This document shows, piece by piece, positions 1 through 5,596 of a DNA stretch of 8,154 nt (position 1 is the first letter of the stretch; every line of letters begins with the position of its first letter). The notes beneath the pieces were generated by a model, which was not told the origin of the DNA, made no database searches, and saw nothing but the letters and a program-made list of their open reading frames with translations. Both the position numbers and the translations under genes were made by a program. Source of the stretch: Acholeplasmatales bacterium DTU056 (lineage in GTDB: Bacteria; Bacillota_I; Bacilli_A; ML615J-28; CAG-698); contig LFRX01000050.1 in assembly GCA_001512985.1 (NCBI GenBank), forward strand, positions 1 through 8,154, written 5' to 3'.

Positions 1-612
1 GTATATGGTTTAACTATGCCATTAATAACTAAAGCTGATGGAACTAAATTTGGAAAAACTGAGTCTGGAACAATATGGTTAGATGCCAATAAAACTACAC
101 CATATGAAATGTATCAGTTTTTTATTAATGTTGCCGATGATGATGTAATTAAATTATTAAAATATTATACATTCTTAACTCAGGATGAAATTAATGCTTT
201 AGAAGGAAAAGTTAAAACGGAACCACATCTTCGTGAAGCACAAAAAGTTTTAGCTCGTGAAGTAGTAACATTTGTTCATGGTAGAGAAGCTTATGAACAG
301 GCCGTAAAAATTTCAGAAGCATTATTTAGTGGTAACATTAAAGAATTATCAGTAGAAGAAATTGCTCAAGGCTTTAAAGATGTTCCATCAGTAGAGATAG
401 AAGGAGATATAAATATTGTTGATGTATTAGTAATGGTGAATGCGGCAAGCAGCAAACGTCAAGCACGTGAATTTTTAACTAATGGGGCAATCTCAATTAA
501 TGGTGAGGTAGTTAAAGATTTTGACTTTGTTATTAGCAAAGAGAACGCAATTGGCAATCAATTTACAGTTGTAAAACGTGGCCGCAAAAATTACTACTTA
601 ATAAAGCATTAA
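1..612 (+). CDS. tyrS: Tyrosyl-tRNA synthetase, C-terminal half (5' end outside window)
   Basis: Cytoplasmic class I synthetase that charges tRNA-Tyr with tyrosine using ATP. The frame is open from base 1, and the ATG at base 16 is an internal Met of a conserved stretch (VYGLTMPLITKADGTKFGKT), so the gene starts upstream of the window. KFGKT, about residues 17-21 of the visible part, is the KMSKS-equivalent ATP-binding loop in the form typical of Bacillus-type TyrRS. It is followed by the conserved ESGTIWLD and SPYE-like (TPYEMYQF) segments and the anticodon-binding helical region. The last ~65 residues form an S4-like RNA-binding domain (SSKRQAREFLTNGAISING). The visible part is 203 residues of a family usually near 420. 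The stop is TAA, immediately followed by a hairpin terminator shared with the convergent trpS. Assignment is by recognisable similarity and is secure. Confidence 0.97.
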   Translation, partial: VYGLTMPLITKADGTKFGKTESGTIWLDANKTTPYEMYQFFINVADDDVIKLLKYYTFLTQDEINALEGKVKTEPHLREAQKVLAREVVTFVHGREAYEQAVKISEALFSGNIKELSVEEIAQGFKDVPSVEIEGDINIVDVLVMVNAASSKRQAREFLTNGAISINGEVVKDFDFVISKENAIGNQFTVVKRGRKNYYLIKH

Positions 613-643
613 AAAAATGGTGAAGATTTTCTTCACCATTTTT
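613..643. terminator. Bidirectional terminator between tyrS and trpS
   Basis: A 13-bp perfect stem (613-625 with 631-643) with a 5-nt loop begins right after the tyrS stop. The GGTGAAG/CTTCACC core is flanked by an A-run on the left and a T-run on the right, so each strand sees a hairpin followed by U residues. It can end tyrS on the plus strand and trpS (stop at 651-653) on the minus strand. Confidence 0.85.
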
Positions 644-650
644 ATCTAAT

Positions 651-1646
651 TTAGAAACGACCAAGGCCAACTTTTTTATAAACTTCACATAGCTTTTTGC
701 GGGCAATTTGGCTAGCCTTTTGTCTTCCTTCATCTAATAGTTGGTCTAATAAAGGAGAATTAATTATTTCGTTGAATTTATTTTGGATTTTAGCTATTTC
801 ATCAACAACAATTTCAGCTAAATCTCCTTTAAATTGGCCATAACCAATACCACGATATTTTTCTTCGATTTCTTGATAAGTAAGATTTGTTAAAGAAGAA
901 TAAATAGTCATTAAATTACTAATACCTGGTTTGTTTTCGACATCATATCGAACGATGCTTTCTGAATCTGTGACAGCACTTTTGATTTTTTTTCGAATAC
1001 TATCAAGAGGTTCAAGCAAAAAGATGCAACCCTTATTATTATCAGCGGATTTATCCATTTTCTTGTTAGGGTTTTGTAAATCCATAATTCGTGAACCAGT
1101 TTTTGCAATTAATGGTTCAGGAACTACAAATGTTTCGCCATATCTATTATTAAAACGAATTGCTATATCTCTAGTTAATTCAAGGTGTTGTTTTTGATCA
1201 TCACCTACTGGAACATATTCTGCATCATAAAGCAAAATATCAGCAGCCATTAAAACCGGATATGTAAATAGTGCCGAAGCAATACCTTCAGTCTGTTTTT
1301 GGGCCTTATCTTTATATTGAGTCATGCGTTCTAGTTCACCCATATAAGTAACTGATTGTAACACATATCCCATTTCCGAATGCTCACTAACTTCCGATTG
1401 AATAAATAAAATCATATTATCAGGGTTTAATCCACAAGCTAAGTAAAGACCCACTAGATTACGAATATTTTGTTTTAATTCTTTCGGATCTTGTGGAGTA
1501 GTTATTGCATGTAAATCCGCAACAAAAAATACAAACAAATCGTCTTTATGCTCATTTTGAAACTTAACAAAGTTTCGTAATGCGCCGATATAATTACCTA
1601 AAGTAGGAATTCCGGTTGGTTTTACGCCTGATAAAAAAATGGCCAT
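651..1646 (-). CDS. trpS: Tryptophanyl-tRNA synthetase
   Basis: Cytoplasmic class I synthetase that charges tRNA-Trp. The protein is 331 residues from the chosen start, a normal length for bacterial TrpRS. The HIGH-equivalent TLGN is at residues 15-18 in the family-typical SGVKPTGIPTLGNYIGALRN context. The substrate-binding stretch AADILLYDAEYVPVGDDQKQ is near 134-153, and the KMSKS loop appears as KMDKS at 196-200. The reading frame extends to a TTG at 1662-1664, but that TTG overlaps the ribosome binding site. The ATG at 1644-1646 has AAAGGA (1656-1661 on this strand) nine bases upstream and gives the N-terminus expected of the family, so it is preferred. The gene is convergent with tyrS, ends in TAA, and diverges from spx. 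A near-consensus promoter lies about 45 bp upstream. No T-box leader is visible. Confidence 0.97.
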   Translation of the reverse strand: MAIFLSGVKPTGIPTLGNYIGALRNFVKFQNEHKDDLFVFFVADLHAITTPQDPKELKQNIRNLVGLYLACGLNPDNMILFIQSEVSEHSEMGYVLQSVTYMGELERMTQYKDKAQKQTEGIASALFTYPVLMAADILLYDAEYVPVGDDQKQHLELTRDIAIRFNNRYGETFVVPEPLIAKTGSRIMDLQNPNKKMDKSADNNKGCIFLLEPLDSIRKKIKSAVTDSESIVRYDVENKPGISNLMTIYSSLTNLTYQEIEEKYRGIGYGQFKGDLAEIVVDEIAKIQNKFNEIINSPLLDQLLDEGRQKASQIARKKLCEVYKKVGLGRF

Positions 1647-1691
1647 ATATATCAATCCTTTCAAAAGGGGCGATGTTATTTTAACATTAAT

Positions 1692-1719
1692 ATTATACTA
1701 TCTTTTTAAGAAAATGCAA
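1692..1719 (-). promoter_or_regulatory. Putative sigma-A promoter of trpS
   Basis: On the minus strand TTGCAT (1714-1719) is followed after 16 bp by a perfect TATAAT (1692-1697). Transcription would begin near 1685, giving a leader of about 40 nt before the ATG at 1646. A small palindrome, TGTTA-TTT-TAACA (1674-1686), sits on the predicted start site. It could be an operator, but five-base arms are common by chance in AT-rich DNA. Confidence 0.65.
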
Positions 1720-1725
1720 GAAGGG

Positions 1726-1772
1726 ATCTTATTTTATCAAAAATACTAAATGTAAATAGTTTAAAATAAGAT
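1726..1772. repeat. 11-bp inverted repeat in the trpS/spx divergent region
   Basis: ATCTTATTTTA (1726-1736) is the exact reverse complement of TAAAATAAGAT (1762-1772), separated by 25 bp. An inner ACTA (1745-1748)/TAGT (1757-1760) could extend the pairing. It sits upstream of both the trpS -35 box and the spx promoter and is not a terminator, having no GC core and no coding end next to it. It could be a regulator site pair or chance in very AT-rich DNA. Confidence 0.4.
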
Positions 1773-1824
1773 TGTAAAAAATTGAAAAATATTGCTTAAA
1801 TATCTTTATTTTTGACCTTAAACG

Positions 1825-1833
1825 TGTTAAAAT
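1825..1833 (+). promoter_or_regulatory. Putative extended -10 promoter of spx
   Basis: TGT-TAAAAT (1825-1833) fits an extended -10 element (TGn before a -10 box with one mismatch). No good -35 lies 17 bp upstream (TTTATT at 1805-1810). A nearby TTGACC (1812-1817) is too close to this -10 and would need an AAAAAA-like box at the usual spacing. The predicted leader of about 40 nt includes a small CACT-GTTT-AGTG hairpin (1854-1865) just ahead of the ribosome binding site. Confidence 0.45.
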
Positions 1834-1881
1834 AAAAAAAATGAGGAAAAACTCACTGTTTAGTGTGTGGAAGGTGATAAA

Positions 1882-2316
1882 ATGATTACATTATATACAT
1901 CGCCAAGTTGTGCGTCTTGTCGAAAAGTAAAAAAGTATTTTCAAAAATATAATATACCATATGTAGAAAAAAATATTTTTACTAATAAAATTTCTCGTGA
2001 AGATATCTTTAGAATGTTGGTTAATAGCGAAAATGGTTTTGAAGACATCATTTCTACGAGATCCAAAATCTTTAAAGAAAGCAATATCGATATCGATAGT
2101 ATGAAAACTGCGGATTTAATTGATTTTATTATTGCTAATCCAAGCATCTTAAAACGTCCAATTATTTTAACTGACATAGACTTACAAGTTGGTTATAATG
2201 ATGACGATATTACTTTGTTTTTGCCGCCAGAATTACGGGATATCGATTGCATTAACTGCCAAAATAAAAAAGATGGGGAAGACTGCGAATACGTTAAAGC
2301 AATAGGGTTTGAATAA
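1882..2316 (+). CDS. spx: Spx, thiol-stress transcription regulator
   Basis: ArsC-fold regulator that binds the RNA polymerase alpha C-terminal domain and redirects transcription under disulfide stress. The protein is 144 residues and begins MITLYTSPSCASCRK. Cys10 and Cys13 form the redox CxxC switch at the same positions as in B. subtilis Spx. Gly52, needed for alpha-CTD contact in that protein, is conserved (ENG52FEDIISTRSK), as are Arg92 in KRPII and the signature LQVGYND. An in-frame GTG at 1867 would add five residues but overlaps the ribosome binding site GGAAGGTG (1869-1876). The ATG at 1882 has correct spacing and matches the family N-terminus, so it is chosen. The C-terminus is odd: after LPPELRD comes a tail with Cys123, Cys126 and Cys135, about 13 residues longer than the usual 131-residue Spx. 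The stop overlaps the next gene (TAATG). Confidence 0.95.
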   Translation: MITLYTSPSCASCRKVKKYFQKYNIPYVEKNIFTNKISREDIFRMLVNSENGFEDIISTRSKIFKESNIDIDSMKTADLIDFIIANPSILKRPIILTDIDLQVGYNDDDITLFLPPELRDIDCINCQNKKDGEDCEYVKAIGFE

Positions 2317-2603
2317 TGCTAGAAGAAATTTATGAGATGATTGAAACCTTTCGAAAAGAACGCTCCTGGGATAAAACTGATACTCCGGCTAATATGGCTA
2401 AATCAATTATAATTGAAGCCGCCGAATTATTAGAAAATTTCCAATGGAGCGACGAAGGCACGAATATCGAAAATATTAAAGAAGAACTGGCGGACATTTT
2501 AATGTATACTTTAACAATGTGCAAGTTATATAATTTTGACATTAAAGAAATTATCCAAGAAAAATTAGAGAAAAATAAAATTAAATATCCAGTTAAAAAA
2601 TAA
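2316..2603 (+). CDS. MazG/RS21-C6-like nucleotide pyrophosphohydrolase
   Basis: A 95-residue all-alpha NTP pyrophosphatase, expected to hydrolyse non-canonical or excess nucleoside triphosphates, most likely dCTP-like ones, to monophosphate and pyrophosphate in the cytoplasm. The N-terminal FRKERSWDKTDTPANMAKSI matches the RS21-C6/dCTPase branch. The Mg-binding set is complete: E34-AA-E37 in IEAAELLENFQW and E57-LA-D60 in KEELADILMY. A short single-domain protein is normal for this branch; full MazG is a tandem of about 260 residues. Its ATG overlaps the spx stop by one base, and only a weak AGGG (2304-2307) precedes it, so translation is probably coupled to spx. A terminator follows the TAA directly. 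The substrate cannot be told from sequence. Confidence 0.9.
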   Translation: MLEEIYEMIETFRKERSWDKTDTPANMAKSIIIEAAELLENFQWSDEGTNIENIKEELADILMYTLTMCKLYNFDIKEIIQEKLEKNKIKYPVKK

Positions 2604-2643
2604 AACACGGAAAATAATATATAAAACTTATTTTCCGTGTTTT
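2602..2643. terminator. Bidirectional terminator between the mazG-like gene and the CYTH gene
   Basis: A 16-bp perfect stem (2602-2617 with 2628-2643) with a 10-nt loop. The core is ACACGG/CCGTGT, with an A-run on the left flank and a T-run on the right. It begins inside the mazG-like stop codon and ends three bases before the convergent CYTH gene stop (2646-2648), so it serves both. Confidence 0.88.
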
Positions 2644-2645
2644 TG

Positions 2646-3215
2646 TTATCCATATAATTTGTAAGCATTATAAGCCCGTTTAATTTTTTTATCGGCTTTT
2701 TTATATTGAATGCCTAATTCATTAATAATTTCAATAAATTCTTGTTTGCCTTGATAATAGGATTTGGCTTCATATTCTAATTCGTAATCGACAACACCTA
2801 AATAAGTACTTCTGTCAATAAATAAATAGCCATTTTTATAAGGTAAATACATTCTTAGTGTGGATAGACTCATAAAATTAACTAATTTTTGGCCACCAAT
2901 AATTGGTAATATTTCATTAGCTATATCTTCTGAAGGGATAGGACCGCCATTTTTGAACTCTTCAAATTGTTCACGAGTAATTGGTTCGGTTAATTCTAAC
3001 ATAGAATAACCTTTTTTTCGTTTTAAGGTTATTTCAAAGTTTTCTCGTTCACGGACTCTTAAAGAAGTTTTATAGGCTTTTAATGAAAAGCGTGGAGTAT
3101 CGAAATAATGATTTGTTTGAAAGTCAGTCTTGTTCCCTTCGAATTGTTTCATCAATCGGTTATATTCTTCTTCAGTTAACATCGTTTTGAATTCGACTTC
3201 AATAGATTTTTGCAT
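2646..3215 (-). CDS. yjbK: YjbK-like CYTH domain protein (putative triphosphatase)
   Basis: CYTH/triphosphate tunnel metalloenzyme fold protein, 189 residues. The family binds triphosphates in a beta-tunnel and often hydrolyses inorganic triphosphate or thiamine triphosphate; the substrate here is unknown. The signature ExExK is E6-V-E8-F-K10. Further tunnel-type motifs are HYFDTP (36-41), LRVR (52-55), ITLKRK (62-67), LFIDRSTY (131-138), YELEYEA (144-150) and KKIKRAY (176-182). The N-terminus IEVEFKTMLTEEEY and the length match recalled B. subtilis YjbK (about 190 residues). The start is the ATG at 3213-3215, preceded by a strong AAGGAGG (3221-3227). The gene is divergent from relQ, as would suit a partner of alarmone or nucleotide metabolism, though that role is inference. 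It ends in TAA at a shared terminator. Confidence 0.9.
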   Translation of the reverse strand: MQKSIEVEFKTMLTEEEYNRLMKQFEGNKTDFQTNHYFDTPRFSLKAYKTSLRVRERENFEITLKRKKGYSMLELTEPITREQFEEFKNGGPIPSEDIANEILPIIGGQKLVNFMSLSTLRMYLPYKNGYLFIDRSTYLGVVDYELEYEAKSYYQGKQEFIEIINELGIQYKKADKKIKRAYNAYKLYG

Positions 3216-3256
3216 ATTATCCTCCTTGCTATCTAATATTTGTTAGCATCTATTAT

Positions 3257-3284
3257 ATTATACATAATAATCAATAAAAATCAA
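3257..3284 (-). promoter_or_regulatory. Putative sigma-A promoter of the CYTH gene
   Basis: On the minus strand TTGATT (3279-3284) is followed by a 16-bp spacer and a perfect TATAAT (3257-3262). The predicted start near 3250 gives a leader of about 35 nt containing the AAGGAGG ribosome binding site. Confidence 0.55.
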
Positions 3285-3287
3285 TAA
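3269..3287. repeat. Direct repeat AATCAATAA x2 over the CYTH -35 region
   Basis: Two exact copies of AATCAATAA (3269-3277 and 3279-3287) lie 10 bp apart, one helical turn, and cover the putative -35 of the minus-strand promoter. The arrangement could suit a regulator binding one DNA face, but low sequence complexity makes chance plausible. Confidence 0.35.
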
Positions 3288-3320
3288 TAATATTTCGTCT
3301 ATTTAATGTTTAATCTTTCT

Positions 3321-3349
3321 TTGAAATTAAAAACAGTTTGTGCTTAAAT
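3321..3349 (+). promoter_or_regulatory. Putative upstream promoter of relQ-nadK (P1)
   Basis: TTGAAA (3321-3326), a 17-bp spacer ending in TGC (3341-3343), then TTAAAT (3344-3349). The TGn extension compensates for the imperfect -10. This would give a leader of about 70 nt. Confidence 0.45.
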
Positions 3350-3400
3350 TTATCGATTAATGAATTATAAAATAAAACTATTTTAAATGAAAAGGCTTTA

Positions 3401-3409
3401 TGGTAAAAT
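3401..3409 (+). promoter_or_regulatory. Putative proximal extended -10 promoter of relQ (P2)
   Basis: TGG-TAAAAT (3401-3409) is an extended -10 with no clear -35. Initiation near 3416 would give a leader of only about a dozen bases, starting almost at the ribosome binding site GGTGAGG (3416-3422). Confidence 0.4.
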
Positions 3410-3427
3410 AATATTGGTGAGGAAATC

Positions 3428-4108
3428 ATGATGAACGAAAAAGATTTTCGGTGGGAGATTTTTCTTCAACCTTATGAAATGGCTGTTCAGTCTTTTATTA
3501 TTAAACTTGAAGCAATTAAAAAACAACACATTTTGAAAGGATTAAAGAATCCAATTGAAATTGTTACTGGTAGAGTGAAAAGCCCAGAAAGTATTTTAGA
3601 CAAAGCTAAAAGACTGGGGATATCATTAGAAGAAATTCCTGATAAAATATATGATATTGCTGGAGTACGTATTACATGTAAATATATGCAAGATGTGTAT
3701 GAGGTTGCGGAGATGATTAAGAATCGAAAAGATTTAGAGGTCGTAGAAGTCCGTGACTATATAAAAAATCCTAAAGCAAGTGGGTATAAATCATTACATA
3801 TTATTGCAAAGTATAATGTGGAAACGATAGACGGGCAAATACCAATTAATATGGAATTTCAAATTCGTACTCATGCTATGCATTTGTGGGCTAGTATTGA
3901 ACATTCTTTAAAATATAAATTTTTGCGTAATATTCCTGAAGATATAAAAGCACGGTTATTTGCCGCATCAGAAGCAGCGACCGCTTTAGATTTAGAAATG
4001 TCAAAAATTAAACAATTAGTAGAATCGCTTGGAGGAGAAGGAATAAGACGCCAGCCTTATCCAGCCGAACAACTTGAAATATATCCAAATAATATGAAAA
4101 AATGGTGA
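3428..4108 (+). CDS. relQ: RelQ/SAS1-type small alarmone synthetase
   Basis: Cytoplasmic (p)ppGpp synthetase that transfers pyrophosphate from ATP to GTP or GDP in the stringent response. It has a single synthetase domain, with no hydrolase or TGS/ACT regions, in 226 residues; B. subtilis YjbM has 211. Visible motifs are VTGRVK (46-51), YDIAGVRI (75-82) with Mg ligand D76, SGYKSLH (118-124) with the guanine-stacking Tyr120 and His124, and EFQIRT (143-148) with Mg ligand E143, followed by HLWASIEHSLKYK. The catalytic set is intact. Positions recalled as lining the pppGpp allosteric site in YjbM (Lys25, Phe42, Asn148) align with Glu28, Ile45 and His152. Two adjacent ATGs (3428, 3431) follow GGTGAGG (3416-3422), and either could start. 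It ends in TGA, followed in frame by a second TGA and then by the NAD kinase start in the same frame. Confidence 0.95.
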   Translation: MMNEKDFRWEIFLQPYEMAVQSFIIKLEAIKKQHILKGLKNPIEIVTGRVKSPESILDKAKRLGISLEEIPDKIYDIAGVRITCKYMQDVYEVAEMIKNRKDLEVVEVRDYIKNPKASGYKSLHIIAKYNVETIDGQIPINMEFQIRTHAMHLWASIEHSLKYKFLRNIPEDIKARLFAASEAATALDLEMSKIKQLVESLGGEGIRRQPYPAEQLEIYPNNMKKW

Positions 4109-4117
4109 TGAATTTTG
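4104..4117 (+). promoter_or_regulatory. Ribosome binding site and TTG start of NAD kinase inside the relQ stop
   Basis: GGTGA (4104-4108) lies six bases before the TTG at 4115 and contains the relQ stop TGA (4106-4108). A second in-frame TGA follows at 4109-4111. This RBS decides the TTG start. The ATG at 4108-4110 is in another frame and stops after ten codons, and the next in-frame ATG lies beyond the GGDGT motif. The arrangement implies translation coupled to relQ termination. Confidence 0.75.
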
Positions 4118-4885
4118 CGATATTTAATATATGGGAATGATTTGTATAACCAAGAAATAATTAATAAATTAACTGAAATTGGTTTTGTTTATGACGTAGA
4201 AAATCCCGAATTAATTATTTCAGTCGGCGGTGATGGTACAATGTTAAATGCCGTCCGAAATAATTTATTTCGAATTGACCAAGTAAAATTCTTAGGAATA
4301 AATACTGGGAAGTTGGGTTTTTACACGGAATTTTTACCTAGTGAAATTGATAAAATGGTAGAATTTTTAAAAAATAAAGACTATCGTGAATGTCATTTTA
4401 ATTTATTAGAATATACGTTAATTAATGATCAAGAGCAATATACATCATATGCTTTGAATGAAATTGCCATTACTAATCCTATTCATACTCAAATAATTGA
4501 TGTGTATATTAATGATATTCATTTTGAAACTTTTCGCGGAACAGGGTTTTTAATTTCCACACCTTCCGGAAGTACAGCATATAATAAAAGCCTACAGGGA
4601 AGTGTTGTTCATCCTGAAGTAAAATCTTTTCAACTTACAGAAATAGCTTCTATTAATAATCGTGTATTTAAGACTATTTCTTCACCATTAGTATTACCAA
4701 AATATCATTTTGTTAGTTTAGTGTCTAAGAATTATGAAAATATATTTATAGTTGCGGATGGAGAACGTGAACATTTAGAAAATATTCATACTATTAAAGT
4801 CACATTATCACAAAAAGTAGCAATTTTCTTAACTAAAAAAGAAGATGATTTTTGGATTCGTGTTAAAAAAGCTTTTATTGAATAA
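4115..4885 (+). CDS. nadK: NAD kinase
   Basis: Phosphorylates NAD to NADP in the cytoplasm, feeding reductive biosynthesis and thiol redox defence. It has 256 residues (B. subtilis PpnK has about 266). The catalytic GGDGT is at 38-42 with Asp40, followed by GINTGKLGFYTEF (61-73), the NAD-binding ALNE (113-116), the FETFRGTGFLISTPSGSTAYNKS region (137-159), and AEMASINNR-like EIASINNRVFKT. Both the N-terminal Rossmann-like half and the C-terminal beta half are complete. The start is TTG, set by GGTGA six bases upstream and by residues aligning with the family N-terminus. It sits six bases after relQ. The yjbM-yjbN (relQ-ppnK) pairing is well known in Bacillota; an rluD-like third gene follows in B. 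subtilis but is absent here. It ends in TAA at a shared terminator. Confidence 0.96.
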   Translation: MRYLIYGNDLYNQEIINKLTEIGFVYDVENPELIISVGGDGTMLNAVRNNLFRIDQVKFLGINTGKLGFYTEFLPSEIDKMVEFLKNKDYRECHFNLLEYTLINDQEQYTSYALNEIAITNPIHTQIIDVYINDIHFETFRGTGFLISTPSGSTAYNKSLQGSVVHPEVKSFQLTEIASINNRVFKTISSPLVLPKYHFVSLVSKNYENIFIVADGEREHLENIHTIKVTLSQKVAIFLTKKEDDFWIRVKKAFIE

Positions 4886-4889
4886 TAAA

Positions 4890-4922
4890 AAATGGGAAGC
4901 ATATAGTTAACGCTTCCCATTT
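4890..4922. terminator. Bidirectional terminator between nadK and the DUF3899-like gene
   Basis: An 11-bp stem (4890-4900 with 4912-4922), core ATGGGAAGC/GCTTCCCAT, with an 11-nt loop, an A-run to the left and TTTATTTT to the right. It lies between the nadK TAA and the convergent gene's stop at 4926-4928. Confidence 0.85.
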
Positions 4923-4925
4923 ATT

Positions 4926-5318
4926 TTAACTAGAATAAATTGTCCATATCATTACGGCAACAGCTATATACAGTACCCCAACAATTAAAGGAACTAAAAT
5001 AAATTCTTTTCCATACGTTTTGCGTGATGCGGTATATTCTACTAGATCTTTTTCCATTTTTCTACCAATTAAATACGTAAAAAATGATTTAACACCATAA
5101 ATTAATGGAGTAAATAAATTTGCATTTGATATGACAATCATCCATGAAAATGCAATTAACAAAGATCCGGCCAGAAATAATCCATTGACCCATGCTATTA
5201 TATCAAATGATCCAGAAAAGAATAATACTCCAATAGTAATTAGGATACCGATTATTATATAAATAATTGATTGAATTACAATATTACGAATTAACAATCT
5301 TTTTGTAATTGGATCCAT
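4926..5318 (-). CDS. Small three-helix membrane protein, DUF3899-like
   Basis: An uncharacterised integral membrane protein of 130 residues. Three hydrophobic segments are visible, at about 11-34, 40-64 and 106-127. A polar stretch rich in Lys and Arg (about 85-104, GRKMEKDLVEYTASRKTYGK) separates the second and third and is probably cytoplasmic. The central block WVNGLFLAGSLL...LFTPLIYGVKSFF resembles the DUF3899 family of Bacillota; this is from memory and moderate in certainty. No catalytic motif is seen. The ATG at 5316-5318 is preceded by AGGTGATA-type ribosome binding bases (5325-5330, minus strand). It is transcribed alone, convergent with nadK and divergent from oppA, so context gives no function. 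Confidence 0.8.
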   Translation of the reverse strand: MDPITKRLLIRNIVIQSIIYIIIGILITIGVLFFSGSFDIIAWVNGLFLAGSLLIAFSWMIVISNANLFTPLIYGVKSFFTYLIGRKMEKDLVEYTASRKTYGKEFILVPLIVGVLYIAVAVMIWTIYSS

Positions 5319-5346
5319 ATTTTATCACCTAACTTTTATGTAACTA

Positions 5347-5375
5347 ATTATATAACAAATAATTAACGTTTGCAA
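5347..5375 (-). promoter_or_regulatory. Putative sigma-A promoter of the DUF3899-like gene
   Basis: On the minus strand TTGCAA (5370-5375) is followed after 17 bp by a perfect TATAAT (5347-5352). The start would be near 5340, about 20 nt before the gene. Confidence 0.6.
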
Positions 5376-5418
5376 TTTGAATATTAAAATTTGTTGTACT
5401 ATTATAGTTGAAAACATA

Positions 5419-5434
5419 TAGAAAACGCTTTCTA
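5419..5434. promoter_or_regulatory. CcpA/LacI-family-like operator 1
   Basis: TAGAAAACGCTTTCTA is palindromic about a central CG (5426-5427) with one mismatched pair. It matches the catabolite-responsive element pattern TGNAANCGNWWNCA except for the outermost T and A, which are swapped symmetrically. It lies about 245 bp upstream of the predicted oppA start and about 85 bp upstream of the divergent gene's start. Confidence 0.6.
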
Positions 5435-5596
5435 CAATATTTCCTATAATAAATTATAACAATCGCAAAATTAGTAACAAAACGCTAAAATTCGTCAAAA
5501 TAAATAGAAATAGGTGTTTAAATTAAAGTTTTAATGTTATTGATAACTATTTTATTATGAGCTTATTTTAAAATTTTATAAGTTCAAAAAATTAAA

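Noticed and set aside
931..1197. Plus-strand 88-codon frame inside trpS
   Set aside because: It is antisense to a well-conserved synthetase gene, with no RBS or recognisable protein.
1647..1664. TTG start for trpS adding six residues
   Set aside because: The TTG sits against AAAGGA, which is the ribosome binding site for the ATG at 1644-1646.
1867..1881. GTG start for spx adding five residues
   Set aside because: The GTG overlaps the ribosome binding site GGAAGGTG, and the ATG at 1882 gives the family N-terminus with Cys10/Cys13 numbering.
2330..2668. Minus-strand 112-codon frame antisense to the mazG-like gene
   Set aside because: It is a shadow frame running through the terminator; the plus-strand protein has complete catalytic motifs.
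4108..4140. ATG overlapping the relQ stop as start of the next gene
   Set aside because: It is out of frame with NAD kinase and stops after ten codons; the TTG at 4115 fits the family and the RBS spacing.
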